Below, one piece after another: positions 33,381 through 44,391 of a stretch of DNA of 64,000 bases; position 1 is the first letter of the stretch; the number at the start of each line of letters is the position of its first letter. This DNA is from Ezakiella sp. (lineage in GTDB: Bacteria; Bacillota; Clostridia; Tissierellales; Peptoniphilaceae), in contig JALEOH010000030.1 of assembly GCA_022766605.1 (NCBI GenBank), forward strand, positions 1 to 64,000, read 5' to 3'. The translations under genes were made by a program, and so were the position numbers. Below the pieces are notes generated by a model, which saw only the letters and a program-made list of their open reading frames with translations, was not told the origin of the DNA and ran no database searches.

Positions 33381-34003
33381 TGAGAAGACCACTTATAATT
33401 GGAATTGCAGGAGGATCGGGCAGCGGAAAGAGTACTGTTGCCAATAAGATTATAAATAGCATTAAAGGAATAGAAAGTGCAATAATAAATGAGGATGACT
33501 ATCATAAGAAAAATTCAAAACTCTCTTTTGAGGAAAAGAAAGCTATTAACTATGATCATCCCGATTCATTTGAACATGAATTGCTAGCAAGCCATTTAAA
33601 GGAGCTTTTGATTGGCAGTTCGGTAGAAATTCCCAAATTTGATTTTAATATATATGACAGGCTGGAGGAGTGTGAGAAGATCGACGCCAAGGATGTTATA
33701 ATAGTTGAGGGATTATTTATATTATATGACAAAAGAGTACGCGACTTACTTGATATAAAAGTATATGTCGATACTGATGCTGATGTAAGATTGATTCGTC
33801 GTATTTTACGTGATACGAGAGAAAGAGTTCGTGAACTAGATTCTATAATACTTCAATATATGACAAGTACAAGATCTAGTCATATCAATTTTGTTGAGCC
33901 AAGCAAGAAATTTGCCGATATCATTATCCCTGAGGGTGGGGACAATAAAGTCGCCATCGATATTTTGTCGTCTACAATTAAATCACGTCTAGGAGAAATT
34001 TGA
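33380..34003 (+). CDS. udk: Uridine kinase
   Basis: Phosphorylates uridine and cytidine to the monophosphates, the salvage counterpart of the pyr operon. P-loop GIAGGSGSGKST at residues 8-19, IVEGLFILYD and the DTRERVREL segment are typical. 207 aa is normal. Start GTG overlaps the preceding TAG stop (TAGTG), and the stop overlaps the next ATG as TGATG, so translation is coupled at both ends. Confidence 0.94.
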   Translation: MRRPLIIGIAGGSGSGKSTVANKIINSIKGIESAIINEDDYHKKNSKLSFEEKKAINYDHPDSFEHELLASHLKELLIGSSVEIPKFDFNIYDRLEECEKIDAKDVIIVEGLFILYDKRVRDLLDIKVYVDTDADVRLIRRILRDTRERVRELDSIILQYMTSTRSSHINFVEPSKKFADIIIPEGGDNKVAIDILSSTIKSRLGEI

Positions 34004-35280
34004 TGGATATAAAATATACTCAAGCTCTTAGGTTATATCTAAATACAGTTGGAGTGAGTAATGGTCTTAATCCAGCTGTTTTTTTGCATAAAATCGAAAA
34101 TGCGCCGATAGTTGGATATGAGGATGGGAATGCCATTAAAGAGGTGGATGGCTTAAAAATACTATTGATAGAAAATTTCAAAAATGAAAAGTATTTGATG
34201 AAGCTTGAGGATAAAATAGGTCCGTTTTTATATATGGTAGACGAGGAGGAGCTTTCCTCAAGTGATGCCAGTGGAATTATTAGAGATGCCATTAGAATGC
34301 GAGCGACAGATATTCATATAGAGCCGAAAAAATCTGGATTTGACATAAGATTTAGAATTGATGGAATACTTCGTGATACAAATTATCAAAATATCAATTA
34401 CAATCGCTTAGTAAATTCGATTAAGGTAATGAGTGGAATGGACGTGATTAATAAGGAAATACAAGATGGCTCAATTGAGATGGATGCTATTGCAATTAGA
34501 GTCAACAGCGTTCCAAGTATTTATGGCGAGAAGCTAGCACTTCGACTTCTTAATTCTAGCGGATTGGAGCTTGATTTAAAAATGCTTGGGATGGATGATA
34601 ATACAATAAAAGCATATGATAAAATAATAAATAAAGAAGGATTAAATCTCGTTTGTGGGCCGACTGGTAGCGGTAAAAATACAACTTTGCATGCCGCACT
34701 TAAAAGACTACCTCTAGATATTAAAAATGCTATTAGCATTGAAGATCCAGTAGAATATCGTGAAAAAAATATGACCCAACTTGAGGTTGATCCTCTTAAA
34801 AATAGAGATTTCAACAATCTTTTGCGCGCATCGCTCCGTCAAGATCCCGATATACTTTATATTGGAGAGATAAGAGATGAGCTTACAGCACAGGTTGCTT
34901 TACGCTCAGCTATTACAGGGCATACGGTTTTTTCCACTCTTCATACAAAAAGTAAAGAGGCAACGATTGATCGCCTGCTTGACCTAGGAGTTGGGATGAA
35001 TATGATTAAAGATGGTCTTAAATCTATAATCTCTCAAAGACTAGTTCCTAGACTTTGTGATGAGTGCAAAGAAGAGAGAGATGGACATTTTATAGCTAAA
35101 GGATGTGATAAATGCTATGGCGGATATCGTGGAAGGATTGCAATATTCGATGTAAATATTATAAAGGCAGAGGATGGTATTGCATTTGAAAATATCACTA
35201 ATTTTACTACATCGCTAAAAAGACTATATGATGATGGTTTTATTGATTTAAAAGCTTTTGAGGTAGAAGATGATATATAG
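34003..35280 (+). CDS. GspE/PilB-type secretion ATPase with non-canonical Walker A
   Basis: Relative of the assembly ATPases of type IV pili, type II secretion and competence (ComGA). The N-terminal region is short (about 80 residues), followed by the ATPase: RATDIHIEP, Walker A GPTGSGKN (219-226), Walker B ILYIGEIRD, and the His box STLHT. A zinc-binding CDEC...CDKC set lies near residues 350-372. The normal Ser/Thr after the Walker Lys is Asn226, which may weaken Mg-ATP binding. I chose ATG 34003 (AGGAGA, TGATG overlap with udk) over TTG 34000. Only the PilC-like gene follows; no pilins, prepilin peptidase or PilT are nearby. Confidence 0.87.
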   Translation: MDIKYTQALRLYLNTVGVSNGLNPAVFLHKIENAPIVGYEDGNAIKEVDGLKILLIENFKNEKYLMKLEDKIGPFLYMVDEEELSSSDASGIIRDAIRMRATDIHIEPKKSGFDIRFRIDGILRDTNYQNINYNRLVNSIKVMSGMDVINKEIQDGSIEMDAIAIRVNSVPSIYGEKLALRLLNSSGLELDLKMLGMDDNTIKAYDKIINKEGLNLVCGPTGSGKNTTLHAALKRLPLDIKNAISIEDPVEYREKNMTQLEVDPLKNRDFNNLLRASLRQDPDILYIGEIRDELTAQVALRSAITGHTVFSTLHTKSKEATIDRLLDLGVGMNMIKDGLKSIISQRLVPRLCDECKEERDGHFIAKGCDKCYGGYRGRIAIFDVNIIKAEDGIAFENITNFTTSLKRLYDDGFIDLKAFEVEDDI

Positions 35281-36394
35281 ATATATTAAGGAATCTAATG
35301 GACTTCAAATGGGCTTTACAACTTCAAGAGATACTGATGAAGATTATATTAAGATAAGTCCATTATTTAGCAGTGATAAGCGATACTATTTTTTGGATGC
35401 TCTTCGTATTTTACTTATGGAAGGATATGATATTTATAGCTCGATTAGTATAATGGCGAATTCTAACGAATATAAAAAAGAAAGAGTATTATTAAATAAA
35501 ATAAAGACAGATATGGAAAATGGAGTAAAATTTTCCAAGTCCCTTGAGTTAAACACCGATTTACCATCTTATTATATCAATTTTATTAGGGCGTCGGAGA
35601 GCTCGGGAAATATTTATAGCGCAATTTCAAAAGGCAACGAGGCTATTAAAAGATCGAGAGATCTTAAAGACAAGCTTTTATCTGGACTTAGCTATCCAAT
35701 ATTCTTAGCTACAATGTCTTTAATCATGCTGGTAGTTATTGCCAACTTTGTTCTGCCATCTTTTGGAAGGATGTTTGAAGGATTTGGCGGTGATTTGCCA
35801 AGTATAACCAAGATTGCAATTGGAATTGGAAGTTTTATATCAAATAATTTCATAAAATTATTTTCTATCATAATTGCAATTGCAATAGTATATTTTATTT
35901 TCAATTCTTTCAGTCCAAGATTTTCATATATGATTAGCTATTATAAATACAATATTTCTCCATTCAAAGAGATAAGAAGGGATTTATTTTTAGAATTTTT
36001 CTTTAGGCAATTTGAAATAATATATGATCAAGTTTTTAATGCAGGAGAAAGCCTTGGTATAATTGCAAAAAGCGAGAGTGATCTCTATCTTAGAGACAAG
36101 CTTATTTATGCATGGAATAGATTAAGTGAAGGATATGAACTTAAAGATGCTTTAAGCTCAACGGGATTATTTAGTGAGATTGCCTTAGCGAGTATAGAAA
36201 GCATTAAAAAGACAGGACTAGCAGGTCAAATTGCAGGCGAGATGGCAAATAGCTATAAAGAAAGTTATGACAATAGATTAAATGATATAATAAAATGGTC
36301 GGGCCCGATAGTTACTATTTTAGTGGGACTGATACTCATTATAATGGTACTTGGAATTATGTTACCGATGTTTGATTTATCAAATATTATTTAA
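35270..36394 (+). CDS. PilC/GspF-type inner-membrane secretion protein
   Basis: Polytopic platform protein that partners the ATPase just upstream (11-nt overlap). Two T2SSF domains are visible: the first about residues 35-160 with DLPSYYINFIRASESSGN, the second about 225-345 with GLFSEIALASIESIKKTG. There are three membrane helices (about 140-160, 190-210 and 345-370). 374 aa is normal. No major or minor pilins follow; the unit ends here and a new promoter precedes the VanW gene. Confidence 0.87.
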   Translation: MIYRYIKESNGLQMGFTTSRDTDEDYIKISPLFSSDKRYYFLDALRILLMEGYDIYSSISIMANSNEYKKERVLLNKIKTDMENGVKFSKSLELNTDLPSYYINFIRASESSGNIYSAISKGNEAIKRSRDLKDKLLSGLSYPIFLATMSLIMLVVIANFVLPSFGRMFEGFGGDLPSITKIAIGIGSFISNNFIKLFSIIIAIAIVYFIFNSFSPRFSYMISYYKYNISPFKEIRRDLFLEFFFRQFEIIYDQVFNAGESLGIIAKSESDLYLRDKLIYAWNRLSEGYELKDALSSTGLFSEIALASIESIKKTGLAGQIAGEMANSYKESYDNRLNDIIKWSGPIVTILVGLILIIMVLGIMLPMFDLSNII

Positions 36395-36450
36395 AATATA
36401 TAAATGTAATTGTATTTTAATATAAATCCTTAATATTTCATCCTATAATG

Positions 36451-36459
36451 TGGTATAAT
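36451..36459 (+). promoter_or_regulatory. Extended -10 promoter of the VanW-family gene
   Basis: TGG-TATAAT (36451-36459) 20 nt before the start codon. No good -35 is visible at 17 nt; the extended -10 may compensate. Confidence 0.55.
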
Positions 36460-36479
36460 ATAGGATAAGGAGGGAAATT

Positions 36480-37946
36480 ATGAAGAAAATTTATTACTGG
36501 CTTATTGCGGCTCTTGTGATTTTGCTTTTATTTGGAGGATATTTTATTTATAAAGATCAGAAAATTAAAGCTATTAAAGAAAAAGAGCATGAAGAATATA
36601 TTGCCAATTTGTTAAATAGCAATATTATTTACGATGGTATAAGCTTTGAAGGCATGGATCTTTCCGGTATGAGTTATAGTGATGCTGAACTTTTAATTGA
36701 AAATAAAAAGCAGGAAAGACTTAGCCAAAAATTCTATCTTAAATTCCCTAGTTTTAGTGAAGGATATCCGCTTGTTGATCTTGGATACAATTTAGATGCA
36801 AATGATGCTATAAAGTCAATTAGATCTTTTGCAAAAGAGGGGACAAAAGAAGAGAGAATAGAAGAGATTGAAAATTTAAGAAAAAATGGTGTAAATTATA
36901 GTTTCTATAAGAGTTTAGACGAAGACAAGTTAAGGACATTTGTCGACTCACTTGATATTAAACTTGGAGATGAACCAGTTGAGCCTAGACTTGAATTTAC
37001 TGATACTGGCTTTAATATTATAGATGGCAAAGATGGAGTAGTGTTAAATAAAGAAAAGCTATATCAGGATTTAAAATCGGCTCTTATTGGCGATAAAAAT
37101 GAATTAGTGGTTGAAGGCGAAATTACTAGCCCGAAGATTTCAAATGAGCTTCTTCATAGAATCAATGGAAGAATTGGCATCTACTCAACTGACATGGGCC
37201 TTGGTACCAAGGGGAGAAATGAAAATATTAAACTCTCGTGCAGTTTGATAAATAATCTAGTGGTAATGCCTGGAGAGGAGATTTCATTTAATGAAAAGAT
37301 GGGAGATATAACCGCACAAAATGGATATAAGATGGCTTCAACTATAGTTGGAGGTAAGTATGTAGATTCACTTGGAGGCGGTATTTGTCAAACCTCGACC
37401 ACATTATATAATGCCCTTGTAAGGTCTGATACTACGGTTATCGAACGCCATCCGCACACTATTGCAGCCCCATATGTACCGGTGGGCGAGGATGGAGCAG
37501 TGTGGGTTGGTTCAAAAGATCTTAAATTTAGAAATGACTGGGATTTTCCAATTTTAATTAAAGCTTATATAGATACAAATCATATCATAGTTGAAATATA
37601 TGGTGATAAAAATATCAAAGATTATAGCGTAATCATGCAATCAGAAATTACTGAGACCATTCCTGCCACGACTTATGAAGAAGAGGATCCCGAGCTTGAG
37701 GCTGGTAAAAAAGAAGTGGTTAGGAAAGCGCGCAATGGAATGAGAGCTCAATCATATAAAGTATATAAAAAAGATGGCCAGGTTATAAAAACCGTGCCAT
37801 ATTGGAAGAGCTATTACCCAAAACAAGATGGCCTTGTAAAAGTGGGAACTAAGCCAACCGAAAATGGTGGAGAGAATCCAGCAGAAGTTCCAAATGAGGA
37901 AGCACCAACAGAGGAAATAACTACAATTGATTTATTTAGTGAGTAG
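36480..37946 (+). CDS. VanW-family protein with peptidoglycan-binding-like domain
   Basis: A 488-residue protein exported or anchored by an N-terminal membrane helix (about residues 6-24). Next is a region like the putative peptidoglycan-binding domain that precedes VanW in YoaR-type proteins (about 40-235), then the VanW domain (about 235-375). The VanW domain contains MPGEEISFNEKMG, GGKYVDSLGGGICQTSTTLYNAL and RHPHTIAAPYVP. A short basic segment and an acidic Pro/Glu/Thr tail end the protein. VanW function is unknown; cell-wall location is likely. AAGGAGGG precedes the ATG. The 3' end overlaps the convergent lipoprotein gene by 11 nt. Confidence 0.9.
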   Translation: MKKIYYWLIAALVILLLFGGYFIYKDQKIKAIKEKEHEEYIANLLNSNIIYDGISFEGMDLSGMSYSDAELLIENKKQERLSQKFYLKFPSFSEGYPLVDLGYNLDANDAIKSIRSFAKEGTKEERIEEIENLRKNGVNYSFYKSLDEDKLRTFVDSLDIKLGDEPVEPRLEFTDTGFNIIDGKDGVVLNKEKLYQDLKSALIGDKNELVVEGEITSPKISNELLHRINGRIGIYSTDMGLGTKGRNENIKLSCSLINNLVVMPGEEISFNEKMGDITAQNGYKMASTIVGGKYVDSLGGGICQTSTTLYNALVRSDTTVIERHPHTIAAPYVPVGEDGAVWVGSKDLKFRNDWDFPILIKAYIDTNHIIVEIYGDKNIKDYSVIMQSEITETIPATTYEEEDPELEAGKKEVVRKARNGMRAQSYKVYKKDGQVIKTVPYWKSYYPKQDGLVKVGTKPTENGGENPAEVPNEEAPTEEITTIDLFSE

Positions 37947-39426
37947 ATATAATATCATTTATTCTCAATTTCCAAATCATTTTATTTCTTTCGAATAAAA
38001 GTAGTTCTTGATCATTATTTATAAATAAATTTGTATCTGGAAAGATGATAATTTCTTTTAATATATCGTTTGTGTAAGTCGATAGCTTGATTAGGCTGTC
38101 GACTTTTTCTTTTATTAATATGCTATTGTCATTAAATTTATCAATTTCACTTATATTGGATGAGTGAATGGTTGAATTGAGTCCAGACAAGAGAGAGTAT
38201 TTAATCAAATCAACTCTGTTGATATTTTTATTATCCTTTAGATAATATATTCCATCACTTGTAATAATAGGATGGCTACCATTGCCAATGAAGACTGATC
38301 TGCTTTTATCATCAAATCGTATTATCTCAGAATCTTCACCACGCATAAGTTCGATTACAAAATCATCATAATAGGCATTGATGGATAAGATTTTTTTATT
38401 GGTGCTAAATTTAAGTTGATATTTGCCATCGATAAATTGATAAATATTGTAGCTCTCTTTTTTATAATCATTTTTTGATTTTATTAATATAAATGAACCA
38501 GATCCATGAGATGACATATCAAGAAGTTCTCCAGCTGGGAGAGCTATGGCATCAACCGAATTGTTAAATCTATGATTTTTGATTAAAAAAATAGATTCTG
38601 GAACAGCTTTAGAATATATAAATAATTCGTCATTTATAATATCTCTTGCACTTAGATTGATGGCATTTAGCTTGAGTTTTAGTTGACTCTTGGTGTTTTT
38701 GGGTATATTATAACAGTATAGATTATCGTCAGAATATAAAAATTCGTCTTCACTAATAAAGTCTATTATATCTCCATTTGAGATTTTATTTGATGTAGCT
38801 TTTTTTGTGTAGTCGATTATATTTTTGTCACTATCGTCTACAACAAATTCCATGTCTACAATTTCATCTGTGAAATTTAAGAAATGTAGTTGCCACATGA
38901 GTTTACCATTGCTTGGATTTTTTTTAAGCGAGATATCATGAGGATATGGAGAAAGAGTCAGATTCTCCTTTACAACCAAGTCGATGACTTGATCCTTGCT
39001 AAGATTAGTCGATATGAAGTCGAAATCAGCATTTATTATTAAATCATATTCATCTTTTATAAATGGATTAAGACCTCTTATTGTAATATTGAATTTTGGT
39101 CTTCTTATTTTTTTATTAAATCGTTGACTTGCGTGTAATTTTAGTATAATATCATTGCCAGAGATATTGATATCTGAGACCTCAATTTCACTTCTATTGC
39201 AAAGCGGTAATTTTGCGATTAACTCGAGGTCGCCATAGTCTTTTAAACTAAGTGACCAATCGAGCTTAGTCTCGGAAAAATCATCTGTATATGAAAAATT
39301 ATCCATTTGATATTGAAGAGGAATGGATTTTATGCCAGAAGCTGGTTCGTCTTTTACAAGTATATCACAAGCTGATAAATTTAGGATTGATATAATAATT
39401 AAAATTAATTTTATAAATTTTTTCAT
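37936..39426 (-). CDS. Lipoprotein with beta-propeller-like C-terminal half
   Basis: I do not recognise a named family. Residues 1-19 form a lipoprotein signal with lipobox LSAC (MKKFIKLIL... start), so it is anchored outside. The N-terminal half has beta-sandwich-like strands. From about residue 250 onward, repeated short strands with patterns such as GIYYLKD, FVIELMRGED and ILIKEKVDS suggest a beta-propeller. 496 aa. Start ATG is preceded by a weak GGTGAT. It is convergent with, and slightly overlaps, the VanW gene without a terminator between them. Confidence 0.72.
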   Translation of the reverse strand: MKKFIKLILIIISILNLSACDILVKDEPASGIKSIPLQYQMDNFSYTDDFSETKLDWSLSLKDYGDLELIAKLPLCNRSEIEVSDINISGNDIILKLHASQRFNKKIRRPKFNITIRGLNPFIKDEYDLIINADFDFISTNLSKDQVIDLVVKENLTLSPYPHDISLKKNPSNGKLMWQLHFLNFTDEIVDMEFVVDDSDKNIIDYTKKATSNKISNGDIIDFISEDEFLYSDDNLYCYNIPKNTKSQLKLKLNAINLSARDIINDELFIYSKAVPESIFLIKNHRFNNSVDAIALPAGELLDMSSHGSGSFILIKSKNDYKKESYNIYQFIDGKYQLKFSTNKKILSINAYYDDFVIELMRGEDSEIIRFDDKSRSVFIGNGSHPIITSDGIYYLKDNKNINRVDLIKYSLLSGLNSTIHSSNISEIDKFNDNSILIKEKVDSLIKLSTYTNDILKEIIIFPDTNLFINNDQELLLFERNKMIWKLRINDIISTH

Positions 39427-39480
39427 TTAATCACCATATTTATTTTATCTTAATTCTAAGGAAAATACAAGGAGGAAGTT

Positions 39481-41442
39481 TTGAAATTTAAATTACATTC
39501 AACATATAAGCCAACAGGAGATCAACCTGAGGCAATAGAAAAAATAGTAGAGGGGATCAATAACAATTTAAGATATCAGACACTTAAGGGAGTTACAGGC
39601 TCGGGCAAGACCTTTACTATGGCCAATATAATAGAAAGAGTTCAAAAACCAACTCTTGTAATTGCACATAATAAGACGCTTGCCTACCAATTATGTACAG
39701 AACTTCGTGAGTTTTTTCCAGAAAATGCAGTAGAATATTTTGTAAGTTATTATGACTATTACCAGCCGGAGGCCTATGTTCCGTCGACTGACACATATAT
39801 CGCGAAAGACTCTGCGATTAACGACGAGATAGATAAGTTGAGGCACTCTGCGACGGCGGCTTTATTTGAAAGACGGGATGTTATTATAGTGGCATCTGTT
39901 AGCTGTATTTATGGTTTGGGAGATCCAGAGGATTATCTTTCACTTATGGTTAGTCTTCGCCCAGGCATGATTAAAGATAGAGATAAAGTCATTGAAGAGC
40001 TAATATCTATACAATTTATTAGAAACGATATCAACTTTGAACGTGGAACTTTTAGAGTAAGAGGGGATGTGCTAGATATTTTCCCTGCAAGTGAGAGCGA
40101 ACATTCTATTAGAGTAGAATTTTTTGGAGATGAGATAGATAGGATAACTGAGGTAAATCCACTTACTGGCGAAGTTATTGGCACACTTAATCATGCGAGT
40201 ATTTTCCCAGCATCGCACTTTGCGACATCTAAATCTAAAATAGATCGAGCGATAATTACCATTGAAGAAGAATTGGAACACAGACTAAAGGAGCTTAGAG
40301 ATCAAGATCATCTTCTTTATGCAGAAAGACTTGAGCAAAGGACGCGATATGACCTTGAAATGCTTAAAGAAATTGGATTTTGCTCGGGCATAGAAAACTA
40401 TTCAAGGCATTTATCGGGTCGTGCACCAGGAAGCAGGCCATATACATTGATCGACTATTTTCCTGATGATTTCATGATAATAACAGATGAGAGCCATGTT
40501 ACAATTCCCCAGATAAGAGGTATGTTTGCAGGGGATAAGAGTCGTAAGGAGACCTTGGTGCAATATGGATTTAGATTGCCTTCGGCACTTGATAATAGAC
40601 CGCTTAATTTTAATGAATTTGAGAAGTTGATAAAAAATATATTATTTGTCTCGGCAACCCCAGGCCCATATGAGAAAGAAAAATCGGAAAATATAGCAGA
40701 GCAAGTATTAAGGCCGACAGGACTACTTGATCCAAAGATCATAGTCCATCCGATTAGCAATCAAATAGACGATTTAATTGAGCGAATTAGAGATAGAGTG
40801 GCTAAAAAAGAAAGAGTATTAATAACAACTCTTACCAAGAAGATGGCGGAGGATTTGACCGATTATTTAGAAAATGTTGGTATAAAAGTATGCTATATGC
40901 ACTCGGATACCGAGACATTGGATCGCATGCAGATTATTCGCGATCTTAGAATGGGCGAGAAAGACGTATTGGTCGGGATAAACCTATTAAGAGAAGGACT
41001 AGATCTTCCAGAGGTTAGTTTGGTTGCGATATTAGATGCGGACAAAGAAGGGTTTTTAAGGTCGGAGACATCTTTGATTCAAACGGTTGGTCGTGCTGCT
41101 AGAAATGTAAATGGAGAGGTTGTAATGTATGCAGATCATATTACAGATAGTATGCAAAAGACCATTGACGAGACCAATAGACGCCGTGAAATACAGGCAA
41201 AATACAATGAAGAGCATGGTATAATTCCAAAGAGTATAGTAAAAGACGTTCGCGAAGTTATTGGAATTATGAAAGAAAAAGGCATTAAAAAAGAAGAAGT
41301 CGAGGAATTAACCCGAGATGAAATTTTAGAAATTATTAAAGAATATAAGTCAAAGATGCTCGAGGCAGCTGAAAAATTGGAGTTTGAAACCGCTGCTGAG
41401 CTTCGCGATGAGATGAAAAAATGGCAAGATAAATTAAGATGA
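39481..41442 (+). CDS. uvrB: Excinuclease ABC subunit B
   Basis: Damage-verifying helicase-like subunit of nucleotide excision repair. Walker [11 protein letters not shown] is at about residues 38-47, and the beta-hairpin region [12 protein letters not shown], the helicase motifs ([15 protein letters not shown]) and a C-terminal UVR motif ([17 protein letters not shown]-like) are all present. 653 aa is normal. Start is TTG with CAAGGAGG 6-8 nt upstream. uvrA follows after 20 nt, so the two are probably co-transcribed. Confidence 0.96.
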   Translation: MKFKLHSTYKPTGDQPEAIEKIVEGINNNLRYQTLKGVTGSGKTFTMANIIERVQKPTLVIAHNKTLAYQLCTELREFFPENAVEYFVSYYDYYQPEAYVPSTDTYIAKDSAINDEIDKLRHSATAALFERRDVIIVASVSCIYGLGDPEDYLSLMVSLRPGMIKDRDKVIEELISIQFIRNDINFERGTFRVRGDVLDIFPASESEHSIRVEFFGDEIDRITEVNPLTGEVIGTLNHASIFPASHFATSKSKIDRAIITIEEELEHRLKELRDQDHLLYAERLEQRTRYDLEMLKEIGFCSGIENYSRHLSGRAPGSRPYTLIDYFPDDFMIITDESHVTIPQIRGMFAGDKSRKETLVQYGFRLPSALDNRPLNFNEFEKLIKNILFVSATPGPYEKEKSENIAEQVLRPTGLLDPKIIVHPISNQIDDLIERIRDRVAKKERVLITTLTKKMAEDLTDYLENVGIKVCYMHSDTETLDRMQIIRDLRMGEKDVLVGINLLREGLDLPEVSLVAILDADKEGFLRSETSLIQTVGRAARNVNGEVVMYADHITDSMQKTIDETNRRREIQAKYNEEHGIIPKSIVKDVREVIGIMKEKGIKKEEVEELTRDEILEIIKEYKSKMLEAAEKLEFETAAELRDEMKKWQDKLR

Positions 41443-41462
41443 TATAGAAATGGAGAAATAAT

Positions 41463-44288
41463 ATGAATGATTATATTGAGATTAGAGGGGCTCATGAAAA
41501 TAATTTAAAGCATATAGATTTAAAAATCCCTCGTGGAAAGTTGACTGTTATAACTGGCCTTTCAGGCTCGGGCAAGAGTTCACTTGCCTTCGATACGATT
41601 TATGCCGAAGGGCAAAGAAGATATGTAGAAAGCCTATCGAGCTATGCAAGGATGTTTCTTGGCAATATGACAAAGCCTGCTGTTGACTATATTGGAGGCC
41701 TTAGCCCATCGATATCGATTGACCAAAAGACAACCAACAGAAATCCCAGGTCAACTGTAGGCACGGTTACAGAGATTTACGATTATTATAGACTTTTATA
41801 TGCAAAGATTGGTAAAGTTTACTGCCCAAGCTGTGGAAAGCTCATAGAAAAGCAGTCAATCGATCAAATGATCGATAAGATTATGAGCTATCCCGAAGGC
41901 GAAAGGATGATGATAGTAGCTCCTGTCGTGCGTGGCAAAAAAGGAGAGCATAAGCAAGTCATAGATAATATAAAAAAAGATGGATTTGTTCGCGTCTTTA
42001 TAGACGGAGAAATATATGATATTGAATCGGTGCCAAAGCTTGAGAAGAATAAAAAGCATACCATAGCAGTAGTTGTAGATAGAATAATTAGACGTGATGG
42101 CATAGAAAAGAGATTGGTCGACTCAATGGAGACTGCTCTTAAAATTGGACATGGCTTTGTTACTGTTGACACCGAACATGGCTCTGAGTCTTTTAGCGAG
42201 AATTTTTCATGTATGGATTGCGGAATTGCAATTGAAGAAGTTTCAACAAGATTATTTTCATTTAACTCGCCTTTTGGCATGTGTGAAACATGCAATGGGC
42301 TTGGTTTTTTTCAGACAATAAATCCCGATCTAATAATTACCAATGATGAATTGTCGATCAAGCAAGGGGCAATTGCAAGCTATGGTTCCAATGATATGGA
42401 TTCCTACTACATGAAAATATTTGCAGAGATTGCAAAGAGATGGAATTTTTCCATGAATGAGCCGATAAAAAATGCTCCAAAAGGATTCATAGATGAATTG
42501 CTATATGGAACTGATTATAATTTAAAATTCAGTTTTAAATCGGGCTTTGATCGATCAGGTCGTGCAAAGACAGTTATAAGAAGCTGGGAGGGAGTAATAA
42601 AAAATCTACAAGAGAGATATGACACCTCCACCTCCGATTGGGTCAAAGAGACTATTGGTGAATATATCGAAGAGGTGCCTTGTAAGTCTTGCGGTGGTAA
42701 GAGACTCAATAAAGATGCTCTTTCGGTAAAAATAGGTGGACTTAATATTGCCGAGCTAACCGATCTTGACATAGGTAAGGAGTTGGAGTTTTTTAACAAA
42801 CTAGAAAGTGAGCTAACGGATTATGATAAAAAGATTGCAGAGGAAATATTAAAGGAAATAAAAGAAAGACTGGGTTTTTTAAATGCCGTTGGATTAAGCT
42901 ATCTTACTCTATCGCGCATGGCAGGATCGCTCTCAGGTGGAGAAAGTCAAAGAATTAGACTTGCCACTCAAATAGGCTCTAAGCTTGTTGGAGTAACATA
43001 TGTACTTGACGAGCCGTCTATTGGACTTCATCAAAGGGATAATGATATGTTATTAAAGACTTTAAGGGAACTTACTGATATTGGAAATACTGTGCTTGTA
43101 GTTGAGCATGATGAGGATACGATGAGAATGGCGGATTATATCGTAGACATTGGACCTGGAGCTGGTGTGCATGGGGGAGAGGTTGTTGCTTGCGGCACAC
43201 CTGAGGAGATAATGGCAAATAAAAACAGTATTACAGGGCAATATCTTTCCGGAAAAAGGAAGATAGAAGTACCAAAGACTAGGCGTAAGCCAACTGGGCA
43301 AATTAAGATAAAAAATGCACATGAAAATAATTTAAAACACATAGACGTTGATATTCCAACAGGAGTAATAACCGCGGTAACTGGAGTTAGCGGATCGGGG
43401 AAGAGCTCGCTTATAAATGAAATTCTATATAAAAATTTAGCAAGAGAGCTCAATCGTGCAAAGACCAAGCCTGGTAAATCAGATGGCATTAGCAATATAG
43501 AATTATTAGACAAGGTCGTCCAAATCGATCAGTCACCTATTGGAAGGACACCAAGGTCAAACCCTGCCACTTATACAGGGGTCTTTGACATGATAAGAGA
43601 TGTATTTGCAATGACCAATGCTGCAAAAGAGAGAGGATATCTTAAAGGTCGCTTTTCATTTAATGTAAAAGGTGGGCGTTGTGAAGCCTGCAAAGGAGAT
43701 GGCATTATAAAAGTAGAGATGCATTTCTTACCCGATGTATATGTGCCTTGTGAAGTATGTAAGGGCAAAAGATATAATCGCGAAACTCTAGAAGTGACTT
43801 ATAAGGATAAAAATATATCAGATGTATTGGAGATGACAGTAAGCGAGGCACTTGAATTTTTTAATGTGCATCAAAATATAGTTAGAAAGCTTCAAACTCT
43901 TGAGGATGTTGGGCTAGGATATATCAAGCTTGGTCAAAGCTCGACAGGATTGTCAGGAGGAGAGGCTCAAAGGGTGAAGCTTGCAACCGAATTATCTAAA
44001 AGAGCAACTGGAAAGACCATCTATATACTCGATGAGCCTACTACAGGGCTTCACTCGGAGGATGTATCTAAGCTTATAAAAGTCCTTGATAAGCTTGCGG
44101 AAGGCGGCAATACAATAGTTGTAATAGAGCATAATCTCGATGTAATTAAATGTGCTGATTATGTAATTGACTTAGGGCCTGAAGGAGGAGATGGAGGTGG
44201 CGAGGTTGTTGCTACTGGCACTCCTGAAGAGGTTGCTAAGAAAAAGAAAAGTTATACAGGACAATTTTTAAAAAAAGTATTGAAATAG
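41463..44288 (+). CDS. uvrA: Excinuclease ABC subunit A
   Basis: Damage-recognising ABC-type ATPase of nucleotide excision repair. Two ABC modules: the first Walker [10 protein letters not shown] near residue 31, the second GVSGSGKSS near 640. The signatures are LSGGESQR and LSGGEAQR. Zinc ligands are seen in CPSCGKL, in CMDCG/CETCNG and in [16 protein letters not shown]. 941 aa is normal. All motifs are intact. Confidence 0.97.
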   Translation: MNDYIEIRGAHENNLKHIDLKIPRGKLTVITGLSGSGKSSLAFDTIYAEGQRRYVESLSSYARMFLGNMTKPAVDYIGGLSPSISIDQKTTNRNPRSTVGTVTEIYDYYRLLYAKIGKVYCPSCGKLIEKQSIDQMIDKIMSYPEGERMMIVAPVVRGKKGEHKQVIDNIKKDGFVRVFIDGEIYDIESVPKLEKNKKHTIAVVVDRIIRRDGIEKRLVDSMETALKIGHGFVTVDTEHGSESFSENFSCMDCGIAIEEVSTRLFSFNSPFGMCETCNGLGFFQTINPDLIITNDELSIKQGAIASYGSNDMDSYYMKIFAEIAKRWNFSMNEPIKNAPKGFIDELLYGTDYNLKFSFKSGFDRSGRAKTVIRSWEGVIKNLQERYDTSTSDWVKETIGEYIEEVPCKSCGGKRLNKDALSVKIGGLNIAELTDLDIGKELEFFNKLESELTDYDKKIAEEILKEIKERLGFLNAVGLSYLTLSRMAGSLSGGESQRIRLATQIGSKLVGVTYVLDEPSIGLHQRDNDMLLKTLRELTDIGNTVLVVEHDEDTMRMADYIVDIGPGAGVHGGEVVACGTPEEIMANKNSITGQYLSGKRKIEVPKTRRKPTGQIKIKNAHENNLKHIDVDIPTGVITAVTGVSGSGKSSLINEILYKNLARELNRAKTKPGKSDGISNIELLDKVVQIDQSPIGRTPRSNPATYTGVFDMIRDVFAMTNAAKERGYLKGRFSFNVKGGRCEACKGDGIIKVEMHFLPDVYVPCEVCKGKRYNRETLEVTYKDKNISDVLEMTVSEALEFFNVHQNIVRKLQTLEDVGLGYIKLGQSSTGLSGGEAQRVKLATELSKRATGKTIYILDEPTTGLHSEDVSKLIKVLDKLAEGGNTIVVIEHNLDVIKCADYVIDLGPEGGDGGGEVVATGTPEEVAKKKKSYTGQFLKKVLK

Positions 44289-44345
44289 ATTAACTGGAAA
44301 ATGTGAATATATTTAAGTTCAATTGTAAAAAAAATATGGAAGAAA

Positions 44346-44374
44346 TTTCAAAAAACATGATTTTGTGGTATAAT
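44346..44374 (+). promoter_or_regulatory. Promoter of the 5-formyl-THF cyclo-ligase gene
   Basis: TTTCAA (44346-44351), 17 nt, TGG-TATAAT (-10 at 44369-44374), 17 nt before the start codon. Confidence 0.65.
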
Positions 44375-44391
44375 ATGAATTGAGGTGAAGT

